64,000 nucleotides of DNA, taken from assembly GCA_947494435.1 (NCBI GenBank), contig CANLUY010000002.1, positions 186,001 to 250,000 on the forward strand, written 5' to 3'. The DNA comes from an uncultured Litoreibacter sp. Lineage in GTDB: Bacteria > Pseudomonadota > Alphaproteobacteria > Rhodobacterales > Rhodobacteraceae. This document shows, piece by piece, positions 26,934-34,833 of the stretch; the first letter of the stretch is position 1; each line of letters starts with the position of its first letter. Both the position numbers and the translations under genes were made by a program. Below the pieces are notes generated by a model that saw only the letters and a program-made list of their open reading frames with translations, searched no databases and was not told the origin of the DNA.

Positions 26934-28916
26934 TTACACCAATTCCGCGTCGGTCATGATCTCGACCAGCGAGGGGCCATTGGTGGCGAGCGCTTTGGAG
27001 AGCGCGGCCTCAATCTCTGTTGTTTTGGTGACTTTTGCGCCATGCCCGCCGCAGAGTTTTGCAAAGGCGGAGAAAGAGGGGTTTTGCAGCTGCGTTTCCC
27101 AAACGGGCCATTCGCCGGAGCGCTGTTCCTTGGAAATTTTGCCAAGCTCGCCGTTGTGCAGAAGGACATGGGTGATGTTCATGCCGTATTTCACGGCGGT
27201 GGTGAATTCCATCGGGTATTGTCCAAATCCGCCGTCGCCCGAGATTGAAATGACTTTGCGTCCGCGCAGATCGTCCACATCCTGCGTTGCCGCCCATGCG
27301 CCCATCGCGGCGGGAAAACCGAAGCCGATAGAGCCGAGATAGCCTGACATCAAAACGCGTTGATTGCCTTTGGTTTCAAGGTAACGGCCAAAGGAATAGG
27401 TGTTATTGCCCACATCCACGGCAAAGATTGCATCCTCTGGTGCCAGCTTGCCCAAAGCATCAAAAATGGCGAAGGAGTGGATGCCTTTGCCGTGTTCCTC
27501 GGCGAGCCTGCGGTGTTTTTCATCGCGCCACATATCCCAGCGGCCTGCGAGTTCGCTGACTTGGTCATCGGCCTCCGCATTGCGTTTGAAGCCGGGTCCA
27601 GCGGCTTTGCAGAACGCGCCGATCTCGCCCCAGACGGGGATTTTGACCTTGCCGAATTTGCCCAATTGCATCCGGTCATAATCCACTTGGATCATGTTGC
27701 GCTTGGGGCTGATACCGGTGTGGTTTGAGAAGCTTGCACCAAGGACAATGATTGTATCGGCCAGCGTCATGAACCAACTGGCAATCGGTGTGCCGGAACG
27801 CCCCAAGACGCCGCCTGCATTGGGATGAGTGTCGGGGATCAGACCTTTGGCTTTGAAAGTCGTCAGCACAGGTGCGCCGATCTTCTCGGCGAAGGCGATG
27901 ATGTCGTCACGCGCGCCGTAAGCGCCGTGGCCCACGATGATAACAGGGCGTTTTGCGGCATTGATCATCTCAACAGAAGCGTCGATGTCCGATTGTGCAG
28001 GCGTCACCTGATATCCTGCGACACGGCCTGCGGGCGTGGCCGCCTTCTTGGTGGAGGGCAGGGTTTGCACGTCATCGGGAAAGATCAGATGTGCTACGTC
28101 TTGTTCGACCACGGCGGTTTTGCAGGCCAGCGTCATCAGCTCCGCATGTTTGGAGGTGCTGAGCACGGTTTGGGAGAATTTCGTGACGGCCTGAAAAGCA
28201 GAACTGAGGTCGATATCTTGGAACGCGCCGGGGCCGAAGACCTGCGTTTGCACTTGACCCGTCAAAGCCAAAACGGGGGCACGATCAACTTTTGCGTCCC
28301 ATAGGCCAGTGAGCAGATTGGTCGCGCCGGGGCCTGCAATGGTCAGACAGGCGGCGGGCTTGCCGGTCAGTTTGCCATAGGCGGAGGCTGCGAATGCGGC
28401 GGCGCCTTCGTGACGGATGCCGTAATATTTCAGTTTCTGATCAATCACAGACAGGCGGATCGAATCCGACAGGCCAAGGTTGGAGTGCCCGACCATGCCA
28501 AAGACAGATTGCACGCCCCAGTTTGTCATCGTCTCGACCATGACATCGGTGACGGTGCGCACGCGCTCGGGTTCGGCCTCGATCCCTACGAAAATCTCTT
28601 CGCAGCGTATATCGACCGGGAACATCTTCTGGCCGTGGTCTTTCACGCCGCCGCCGGGCGGTTTGCCGGTCAGCGGATCAAAGTCCCAGCCATGCCACGG
28701 GCAACGGATCCAGCAGGCATCCTCCACGCCTTTTTCGATTGTCCCTTCGCCAAGGGGGCCGCGCTGGTGGGGGCAGTGGTTGTCCATTGCGGCCCATTGG
28801 CCGTCAAAATGCACAAGGCAGATGGAGGTGGTGCGCGCAGTGACGGTTTTGACGCGGCCTTCGGGCAGGTCACTGACCTCGGCGACTTTGATCCAGTCGA
28901 TTGTGTCTGTGCTCAT
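26934..28916 (-). CDS. Rieske [2Fe-2S] domain fused to a ThDP-dependent (pyruvate oxidase/acetolactate synthase-like) enzyme
   Basis: The 660-residue protein has an N-terminal Rieske domain (about 8-115) with cluster ligands Cys48-x-His50 and Cys72-x2-His75 (CPH, CPWH). A complete ThDP enzyme follows (about 120-655): the activating Glu in GIRHEGAAAF, the FAD/nucleotide-like middle domain, and the ThDP motif from GDG at 560 to HN at 587-588. ThDP enzymes of this class cleave C-C bonds next to a carbonyl; the Rieske part suggests that electrons leave through an Fe-S centre rather than going to O2 or quinone directly. It is the last gene of the operon, three bases after the Rieske/FMN gene, with a GAAGGA ribosome site. 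The substrate is unknown. Confidence 0.9.
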   Translation of the reverse strand: MSTDTIDWIKVAEVSDLPEGRVKTVTARTTSICLVHFDGQWAAMDNHCPHQRGPLGEGTIEKGVEDACWIRCPWHGWDFDPLTGKPPGGGVKDHGQKMFPVDIRCEEIFVGIEAEPERVRTVTDVMVETMTNWGVQSVFGMVGHSNLGLSDSIRLSVIDQKLKYYGIRHEGAAAFAASAYGKLTGKPAACLTIAGPGATNLLTGLWDAKVDRAPVLALTGQVQTQVFGPGAFQDIDLSSAFQAVTKFSQTVLSTSKHAELMTLACKTAVVEQDVAHLIFPDDVQTLPSTKKAATPAGRVAGYQVTPAQSDIDASVEMINAAKRPVIIVGHGAYGARDDIIAFAEKIGAPVLTTFKAKGLIPDTHPNAGGVLGRSGTPIASWFMTLADTIIVLGASFSNHTGISPKRNMIQVDYDRMQLGKFGKVKIPVWGEIGAFCKAAGPGFKRNAEADDQVSELAGRWDMWRDEKHRRLAEEHGKGIHSFAIFDALGKLAPEDAIFAVDVGNNTYSFGRYLETKGNQRVLMSGYLGSIGFGFPAAMGAWAATQDVDDLRGRKVISISGDGGFGQYPMEFTTAVKYGMNITHVLLHNGELGKISKEQRSGEWPVWETQLQNPSFSAFAKLCGGHGAKVTKTTEIEAALSKALATNGPSLVEIMTDAELV

Positions 28917-28919
28917 GGT

Positions 28920-30539
28920 TCAGGTCCTTCCTTGCAGGCCGCCAAAGGCGACGCCGGACAATTCTGCCATGTCCTTTTTCCAGGTCGTCAGATCGCTTTG
29001 GTTGAATTGTGACAGATGCGTATGCCCGCAGGCGCGCGCCATGACTTGCATCAATTCCACCGAGGCGTCGAAGAAATTCGTCAGCCGCTCAGCGGATTTG
29101 TCGACGATGATGCGGCTGGCGAGGTGCGGTTTTTGCGAGGCGATGCCGACGGGGCAATTGTTGGTGTGGCAGGCGCGCATGGCGAGGCAGCCGATGGCCT
29201 GCATGGCGGAGTTGGACAGCGCGACAGCATCCGCGCCCATGGCGAGCGCTTTGATGAAATCGGCAGGCGTGCGCAGCCCGCCGGTGATGACGAGCGTGAT
29301 GTGGCCCGCGTTGCGCGCGTCAAGATGTGCGCGGGCGCGGGCGAGGGCCGGAATGGTCGGGACGGAGATATGATCGCGGAAGATTGTGGGCGCCGCCCCT
29401 GTTCCGCCGCCGCGCCCGTCGAGGATGATGTAGTCGACCCCGATCTGCAGGGCTGCGTCGATGTCCGCCTCGATATGCTGGGCGGAAAGTTTGTAGCCGA
29501 TGGGGATGCCGCCGGTTTTCTCCCGCACCTCGTCGGCGAAGGCTTTGATTTGTTCCGTGTCGGTCCATTCGGGGAAGCGGGAGGGGGAGATGGCGGGCGT
29601 TCCGGGTTCCAGATCGCGCACCTCCGCGATCTTGCCGTTGACCTTGTTACCGGGCAGGTGGCCGCCGGTGCCGGTTTTGGCCCCTTGGCCGCCTTTGAAG
29701 TGGAAGGCTTGTACCTTTGCGAGCTTGTCCCAGCTGAAGCCGAAGCGCCCGGAGGCGAGTTCGTAGAAATAGCGGCTGTTGGCTTGTTGCTCCTCGGGCA
29801 GCATGCCGCCTTCGCCGGAGCAAATGCCGGTGCCTGCGTCCTCTGCGCCTTTGGCGAGGGCGAGTTTGGCGGGCTCGGATAAGGCGCCGAAGCTCATGTC
29901 GGAGACGAAGAGCGGGATTTTCAGCTTGAGGGGCTTTGAGGCGTTCGGTCCGATGATGACTTCTGTGCCGACGGGGGCGTCTTCCAACAGCGGCGGGTGG
30001 GCGAGTTGGGCGGTCAGCAGTTGGATGTCGTCCCATTTGGGCAGCTGATCGCTTGGCACGCCCATCGACTCGACGATGCCGTGATGGCCGGTTCTGGTCA
30101 GGCCGCTGCGGGCGTAGGTGTGGATCTCGCGGGTGTGGGGCTCTTCGGTGGTGCCGTGGCTGGGATCGGCGTAGAGGCCGAGATAGGCTTTGCGGAAGTA
30201 GGGCTGTGGGTTTTTGAGCGCCCATGCGTTGATCTCATCTTCGTCGACCAGAACGTCATCGCCTTCGATCCATGCTTTGAATTTCGGCAGCTTTTCGGCG
30301 TTGTTGTAGGAGGAGACGCCGCTGTCGAGCCGGTAGTCCCAATCATGCACGCCGCAGATCAGGTTTTTGCCGCGCACGAAGCCGTCAGACATGAGCGCGC
30401 CACGGTGCAGGCAGCGTCCGTAGAAGACCGAAACCTCGTCATCAATTCGGACGACCACCAAGTCGACTTCTCCCACAAGCGCATAGGTTGGATCGCGATC
30501 TTTGAGGGTGCTGAGCTTGGCTACTGCGGTGGATGTCAT
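28920..30539 (-). CDS. Rieske [2Fe-2S] domain fused to a glutamate synthase-type FMN/3Fe-4S domain
   Basis: The N-terminal Rieske domain has Cys43-x-His45 and Cys62-x2-His65 (CLH, CGVH). The remaining residues (about 130-539) form the FMN-binding TIM barrel of GltB-type glutamate synthases, with FVSDMSFGALSEPAK, GTGICSGEGGMLPEE and DGRGGGTGAAP. The 3Fe-4S ligands Cys451-x5-Cys457-x4-Cys462 (CLAMRACHTNNC) are intact. There is no glutaminase domain, so amino-group donation from glutamine is not expected. I chose ATG 30539, with AAGGAC upstream; the frame is open to 30605. It lies in the seven-gene redox operon and may relay electrons between flavin and Rieske centres. Confidence 0.9.
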   Translation of the reverse strand: MTSTAVAKLSTLKDRDPTYALVGEVDLVVVRIDDEVSVFYGRCLHRGALMSDGFVRGKNLICGVHDWDYRLDSGVSSYNNAEKLPKFKAWIEGDDVLVDEDEINAWALKNPQPYFRKAYLGLYADPSHGTTEEPHTREIHTYARSGLTRTGHHGIVESMGVPSDQLPKWDDIQLLTAQLAHPPLLEDAPVGTEVIIGPNASKPLKLKIPLFVSDMSFGALSEPAKLALAKGAEDAGTGICSGEGGMLPEEQQANSRYFYELASGRFGFSWDKLAKVQAFHFKGGQGAKTGTGGHLPGNKVNGKIAEVRDLEPGTPAISPSRFPEWTDTEQIKAFADEVREKTGGIPIGYKLSAQHIEADIDAALQIGVDYIILDGRGGGTGAAPTIFRDHISVPTIPALARARAHLDARNAGHITLVITGGLRTPADFIKALAMGADAVALSNSAMQAIGCLAMRACHTNNCPVGIASQKPHLASRIIVDKSAERLTNFFDASVELMQVMARACGHTHLSQFNQSDLTTWKKDMAELSGVAFGGLQGRT

Positions 30540-30558
30540 CGCTTGGCTGTCCTTGATA

Positions 30559-30771
30559 TTAGTGGCTGTCGGTCTCGCTGCTGGTTTTGGCTTTGATCCA
30601 GCCAAGAATGAATTCGAGCAGGCTTAGCGCAAGGAATGCGCCGATGCCGAAGATGATGTAGCGGTATTCGAAGAAGACGGTGCGGCGAAAGATATTCAAC
30701 TCTCCATAGCCGAACCATAGGCCAGCGGCCGCGGCGAGCGCGATGGCGATGCTTAGCACGCGCAGGATCAT
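30559..30771 (-). CDS. Small membrane protein (70 aa) of the Rieske operon
   Basis: The product has two hydrophobic helices (about 2-22 and 38-58) joined by an aromatic-rich loop with RRTVFFEYRY, and a polar tail. It starts inside the end of the preceding gene (ATGA overlap, 30768-30771) and ends 19 bases before the Rieske/FMN gene, so translational coupling is likely. I do not recognise the family. A subunit or membrane anchor for the redox proteins is the natural guess. Confidence 0.72.
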   Translation of the reverse strand: MILRVLSIAIALAAAAGLWFGYGELNIFRRTVFFEYRYIIFGIGAFLALSLLEFILGWIKAKTSSETDSH

Positions 30772-31523
30772 TTGATCACCTTGATCGTCTCAGGCGCTAT
30801 TTTGAAGACAAGCATATCGCCGTGGCGTTCGACATCGCCTTCGACCTCAACGAAGATCGCGGTGTAATCGAGAACCGCGTCGGTGATCGCGCGGCCCTCG
30901 GGGCCGGACATGAGCAGGAATTCACTTCCATCAATCTCCCCTGCCGAGACAAAGACAGGGGCGACGCCGCCCAGAAGGCACAGCGATGCACAGGCGCGGT
31001 GGGCCAATCCAGTGCCAGGGCGCATGGCCCCGTTGAGGCATTTGCCGTCACAGATTTCACCTTGGACAGACCAGCGACCGAGCTGTTCGACATCCACTTC
31101 AAGGCTTTGGGCCTGATCTTCGGCCGCTTTGAGACCGCGCCTGCCATTGCGAAGCTGCATGCCTTTCAAAGAGCCGCGATCAAGCCGGATGCCTGCGGCC
31201 TCTACTACCTGACCGTCGAGACCTTCTGCCTGTTCAAATGCTCCGCGTTTGCCGTTGCCGGACAGAAGGATCGTATCGCCCGGTGCAAATTGCGGGCTCT
31301 CGATCACATGCAGGATCGGGTAGGGGTTGTTTTGCAAAATGCCGGTTGCTTGAACTTGCCCCATGAATGCGCCGCTGCCCGTATCGGTCTGGGTGGAGGA
31401 TGTCGCATAAGAGATCACAACAAAGCCGACGATCAGGACGGCGGCGAAGCTTGCCAAGAAATGACGTAAAGCTTTTGGGACTTTGCCCCAGCCTACAAAG
31501 AACGGCTCCACTGGTTTTGTCAT
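30768..31523 (-). CDS. Membrane-anchored protein with a Cys/His motif, Rieske operon
   Basis: The 251-residue protein has one N-terminal membrane helix (FLASFAAVLIVGFVVISYA, about 23-41) and a large, mostly beta, probably periplasmic domain. A striking motif lies at about 158-186: C-x3-C (CDGKC), then GAMRPGTGLAH, then C-x3-C (CASLC) and LGG, that is Cys158, Cys162, His175, Cys178 and Cys182. This spacing could bind a metal or cluster, or form disulfides. ATG 31523 follows the stop of the Rieske/ferric-reductase gene by one base. The family name is not known to me. Confidence 0.75.
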   Translation of the reverse strand: MTKPVEPFFVGWGKVPKALRHFLASFAAVLIVGFVVISYATSSTQTDTGSGAFMGQVQATGILQNNPYPILHVIESPQFAPGDTILLSGNGKRGAFEQAEGLDGQVVEAAGIRLDRGSLKGMQLRNGRRGLKAAEDQAQSLEVDVEQLGRWSVQGEICDGKCLNGAMRPGTGLAHRACASLCLLGGVAPVFVSAGEIDGSEFLLMSGPEGRAITDAVLDYTAIFVEVEGDVERHGDMLVFKIAPETIKVIK

Positions 31524-31524
31524 T

Positions 31525-32562
31525 CTATGTGACCTCATATTCAATGGGTTCTACATCTGTGCCGGGCTGGTTGGCCTTGCGGTCGATATAGAGAAACCCG
31601 TCTTCGAGTTTCATGTTGTAGGTCGGGATCATTTCCGTGAAGGGCGCGGGTGATCTGCCGTTGCGGGCCTTGTAGCTGAACCCGTGCCACGGGCAGGTGA
31701 CACAGCCATAGACGATCTTGCCTTCGCCGAGCGGGCCGCCCTGATGCGCGCAAGCATTGGAAACGGCCGAGAAGGACGATCCGGTGCGGAATATTGCGAC
31801 GCGTTCGTCTTTGGAAAGCGGCACGATGGCGGCGCGTTTGTCTTCGATGTCTTGCGGGCGGCAGGCTTTGACCCAGTCGATCTGCGCGGCGTTTACCTTC
31901 CGCTCTTTCAGATAGGCCGCCAAATGTAAGCCTGCGACAAGCAGCGCGCTGCCAATAAACAAAACGCCAAAGACCGGGTTTCTGCTGTCTTGGAAATAGC
32001 CCAAAGCCACATGCGCCACGACCAGCGCATAGGCGGGGTAAATCAGCAGGTGCAGGGTTTTCCAAACCGGTGCAGACAGAAAGGCCAGCCAGAAATCATG
32101 GCTGGTGGCTGAAAGGATCGCGAGAAGCATCAAAGCTGCAATGCCCAATATCTCTATCGGGAAGCCCAGGATTTGCCCAAAGCCAATGGTGCTTTCAAAC
32201 AGCGCTGTGAGCGGCGGTTGGCCGGAAAATGCAAAATACCACCCGAGCACGTAGGTGGCGTGTGTGAAGGCCACAAGCGAGGTCAGGACGCCGAAATGAC
32301 GGCGGTTATAGAGAACGGGCAGGAAGCGTTTGTCGAGCCGTGCCAATGGGCCGATGCACAAGATCACAGTGAGCATCCAAAGCGCGCAGGTGCCAAAAGC
32401 GCGCATGCGCAACGTGGCGTTGTCGAGCGGGCGTTCGAGCCCTGCTGCAGGCGTACCGATTTCGATATAGGTGGCGATGTAGCCCACGACCATCGCCACG
32501 AGCACCGCGTTATAGAGCCATTTGTTCTTGTTCCATTGAACAGGGACGTATTTGACGCTCAT
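31525..32562 (-). CDS. Ferric reductase-like membrane domain fused to a Rieske [2Fe-2S] domain
   Basis: The 345-residue protein has about six membrane helices. It carries histidines in AFTHATYV, SATSHDF and the pair LHLLIYPAYALVVAH, the pattern of haem-binding ferric reductase/MsrQ-type proteins. A C-terminal Rieske domain follows, with Cys271-x-His273 and Cys290-x2-His293 (CAH, CPWH). It could pass electrons across the membrane between haem and the Fe-S centre. ATG 32562 overlaps the preceding small membrane protein gene by ATGA. The open frame upstream to 32802 is not coding-like. It probably forms the membrane core of the operon's electron chain. Confidence 0.88.
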   Translation of the reverse strand: MSVKYVPVQWNKNKWLYNAVLVAMVVGYIATYIEIGTPAAGLERPLDNATLRMRAFGTCALWMLTVILCIGPLARLDKRFLPVLYNRRHFGVLTSLVAFTHATYVLGWYFAFSGQPPLTALFESTIGFGQILGFPIEILGIAALMLLAILSATSHDFWLAFLSAPVWKTLHLLIYPAYALVVAHVALGYFQDSRNPVFGVLFIGSALLVAGLHLAAYLKERKVNAAQIDWVKACRPQDIEDKRAAIVPLSKDERVAIFRTGSSFSAVSNACAHQGGPLGEGKIVYGCVTCPWHGFSYKARNGRSPAPFTEMIPTYNMKLEDGFLYIDRKANQPGTDVEPIEYEVT

Positions 32563-32909
32563 TGCGGGGCCTCTATCAGAACGGGTGGCTCTAGCGCTGT
32601 CGGGTCTTGGCGAACGACGAGTGCGGTCACCAAGATCACCGGGATGACGATGATGAAGGTCAGTTGCACGCGTTCCTGCCGGATGCGCGGCATGCGGTGG
32701 CGGTCGAGCTTTTCTTCGCCTTTGTGCAAGACCCACCAGCGCCACAGCACCAGTGGCCAGATCAGAAGAACGCCGGGAATAAGAAGCGGGCGGAAGATCC
32801 ATGCATCTTGCGCGTTCTCATCAATGCGTCCCAAGCCGAACAGCAAAAACACGACGGCAATGGCCGCGCCAATATAGAGATAGATCATGCCGAGCATGAG
32901 AAGGCTCAT
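32559..32909 (-). CDS. Small membrane protein (116 aa) of the Rieske operon
   Basis: The product has three predicted membrane helices (about 3-25, 44-60 and 84-104), with a charged loop HKGEEKLDRHRMPRIRQER between the second and third. It overlaps the ferric-reductase/Rieske gene by four bases and starts 36 bases after the SDR gene. The family is not recognised. The overlap and co-orientation suggest a subunit of the same membrane complex. Confidence 0.75.
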   Translation of the reverse strand: MSLLMLGMIYLYIGAAIAVVFLLFGLGRIDENAQDAWIFRPLLIPGVLLIWPLVLWRWWVLHKGEEKLDRHRMPRIRQERVQLTFIIVIPVILVTALVVRQDPTALEPPVLIEAPQ

Positions 32910-32945
32910 CTGCGCCCCTCCGGTTGGGGGGGTATCATGGCCGGT

Positions 32946-33734
32946 TCACAGATGCTGGCCCCCATCAATGCAAAGCAATTGGCCGGTGACGGCGTGGGCG
33001 TCCAGCAGGAAGTGCATCGCGTGCACGATATCTTCGGCATCTGCGCCGCGCTGAAGCGGTGCGCCTTGGCGGTGTTCAGCGAATTGGGCATCGGATTGCT
33101 CTGCGCCTTGCAGGGTTGATCCCGGTCCGATGCCGTTGACGCGGATATGCGGCCCGAGCGCGCGGGCGCTGGTTTGTGTCAGGGTCCACAGGCCGGTCTT
33201 GGCGAGCGTGTAGGTCATGTAGTGTTCGGTCAGTTTGCGCACGCGTTGGTCGATCATATTGATGACGCAGGCATTGGCGCGTTTCTCGCCATTGGGTTGC
33301 GTGCTGGCGTTGGGGGCTTGGTTTGCGAACTCTTGCGTCAGGGCCAGTGGGGCGCGCAGGTTCGAGTCTATGTTCATGTCCCAACTGGTGTCAGACGCGC
33401 TTTTTATGGTGTCGTATTTAAAGATCGAGGCGCAGTTGATCAGCACGTCGAGGTCTTGGCCCAACCCGTCGCGGGCGCGGGTGACGAGGGCCTTCGTGGC
33501 CTCTTTGTCGAGCAGGTTGGCTTGGAGGGGGACGCATTTCACGCCAAGGGCGCGGATCTCTTGGGCGGTTTGCTCTGCCTCTTGCGTGTTGGAGTTGTAG
33601 TGCAGGGCGACATCAATGCCGCGCTCGGCCAGTCCGAGCGCCATTGCGCGGCCAAGTCTTGCTGCGGCGCCTGTGACCAGCGCGGCCTTGTAGGAATTTT
33701 GCGCACCCGGTCGGGTCGAAAAAGAACCGGTCAA
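32946..33734 (-). CDS. Short-chain dehydrogenase/reductase, pteridine reductase/FolM-like
   Basis: The 262-residue SDR has ALVTGAAARLGRAMALGLAERG, where Arg-Leu-Gly replaces the usual Gly-Ile-Gly, as in pteridine reductases and FolM. It also has the HYNS NADPH motif, INCASIF, and the active-site YTLAKTGLWTL. The C-terminal GQLLCIDGGQHL is family-typical. The start appears to be TTG 33734, with GAAAGG upstream; no ATG precedes the cofactor motif. It is the first gene of the seven-gene redox operon, although it may simply sit in front of it. Confidence 0.85.
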   Translation of the reverse strand: MTGSFSTRPGAQNSYKAALVTGAAARLGRAMALGLAERGIDVALHYNSNTQEAEQTAQEIRALGVKCVPLQANLLDKEATKALVTRARDGLGQDLDVLINCASIFKYDTIKSASDTSWDMNIDSNLRAPLALTQEFANQAPNASTQPNGEKRANACVINMIDQRVRKLTEHYMTYTLAKTGLWTLTQTSARALGPHIRVNGIGPGSTLQGAEQSDAQFAEHRQGAPLQRGADAEDIVHAMHFLLDAHAVTGQLLCIDGGQHL

Positions 33735-33948
33735 TTGCTGCGCCTTTCTGTTGTGGCCGTGCCGCCTTTACGTTGGGTCTATCGCATGCTGATCGGTCAA
33801 TGCGAGGGGCAGAAAGGCCAGAATAATGGGCTGACTGACCCATGCATAAAACGTGGGGGCGTCTGAGTCTATGAAACTGTGGGGATCGGCACGGGGGTGC
33901 CCTCCGCAGGGGCGGATGGTGTGTCGGCCTGTTCTGGGTGTTTTTGGA

Positions 33949-34710
33949 TCAGGCGGCTTTGCGCTGCTTGCGGCGGATCACCGCGAAAAGCCCTGCGCCA
34001 GCGACCAGCAAAGGCAGCGAGGCGGGCAGGGGGACGGCTGCTAGGCCGACAGCGGTGTCGTCAATGGAGAAGCCGTCATTTGTCAGGCGTGTGCCGCCGG
34101 AAGCGGAGAAGTTTGTGAGCTCAACAGTCAGGCTGGACATGGCGGTGCCGAGGATGATTTCGACCAGCGATGTGTTGCCATCTGACAACCTGCGGCCAAC
34201 GCGTTGCTCTGCCGAGATGCCGTCAGCCGTGACGCGCAGGAAGGAGAATTCGGACGCGTCGGTCAGGGTGAAGACGATCGTGTCGAACATGCTGCCGGTG
34301 CTGACATCCCAAGAGATGCCATGTGTGTCATTGCTGTCGAGGAAGAAAGACCCGCCGGATGTCGTGTTGACGCGACCGAAGACGTTGCCGTCGCGGATCG
34401 CGACGTTGCGGCCTGTGTTGCCGCTCAGGCCTTTGACTGTGCCGCCTGAGCCGGTGCCGCCGACGGTTTCAAAAGTTCCGACATCTGTCGGGAGGGCGGT
34501 GCCGAATGCGATCTCGCGCTCGGGGCCTGCCATCTCGAAGTCTTCGCTGGCGAAGTTGGATAGGCCAGCGACCGCGCTGCCATACGCGCCGGAGGTGTAT
34601 TCGTTGATGCTGATAGTGGTGGCTATGGCTGCGTTGCTGAACGCCAGTACCGTCGCGAGAACCGCGATGGAAAGAGGCTTCAATCGAATACTATTTATAT
34701 ACCACACCAT
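33949..34710 (-). CDS. VPLPA-CTERM sorted surface protein (253 aa)
   Basis: The protein has an N-terminal signal sequence (KPLSIAVLATVLAFSNAAIA), a beta-rich Gly/Ser/Thr-rich body and a C-terminal sorting tail VPLPASLPLLVAGAGLFAV followed by IRRKQRK. This tripartite tail is the VPLPA-CTERM signal, known to be paired with exosortase D-type proteases, and none is encoded here. ATG 34710 lacks a clear ribosome site; a TTG at 34683 would give a cleaner signal peptide. A second protein of the same kind lies upstream. Confidence 0.85.
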   Translation of the reverse strand: MVWYINSIRLKPLSIAVLATVLAFSNAAIATTISINEYTSGAYGSAVAGLSNFASEDFEMAGPEREIAFGTALPTDVGTFETVGGTGSGGTVKGLSGNTGRNVAIRDGNVFGRVNTTSGGSFFLDSNDTHGISWDVSTGSMFDTIVFTLTDASEFSFLRVTADGISAEQRVGRRLSDGNTSLVEIILGTAMSSLTVELTNFSASGGTRLTNDGFSIDDTAVGLAAVPLPASLPLLVAGAGLFAVIRRKQRKAA

Positions 34711-34798
34711 AACTGAAGTTACCAAAGCCTGACCGGCCGATATATGGCCGATCTGGAAACAACCGGTCCTGAATTCGAAACAAAGGTTTGGCGAGGTA

Positions 34799-34826
34799 GG
34801 ACGGGGCCACGGCGGTGACCCCGTCC
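34799..34826. repeat. Hairpin between the two VPLPA-CTERM genes
   Basis: GGACGGGG and CCCCGTCC form a perfect eight-base stem around a 12-base loop just after the stop of the upstream VPLPA-CTERM gene. There is no T-tract on the minus strand, so it is a stabilising hairpin or a weak terminator. Confidence 0.5.
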
Positions 34827-34833
34827 AATTGCC

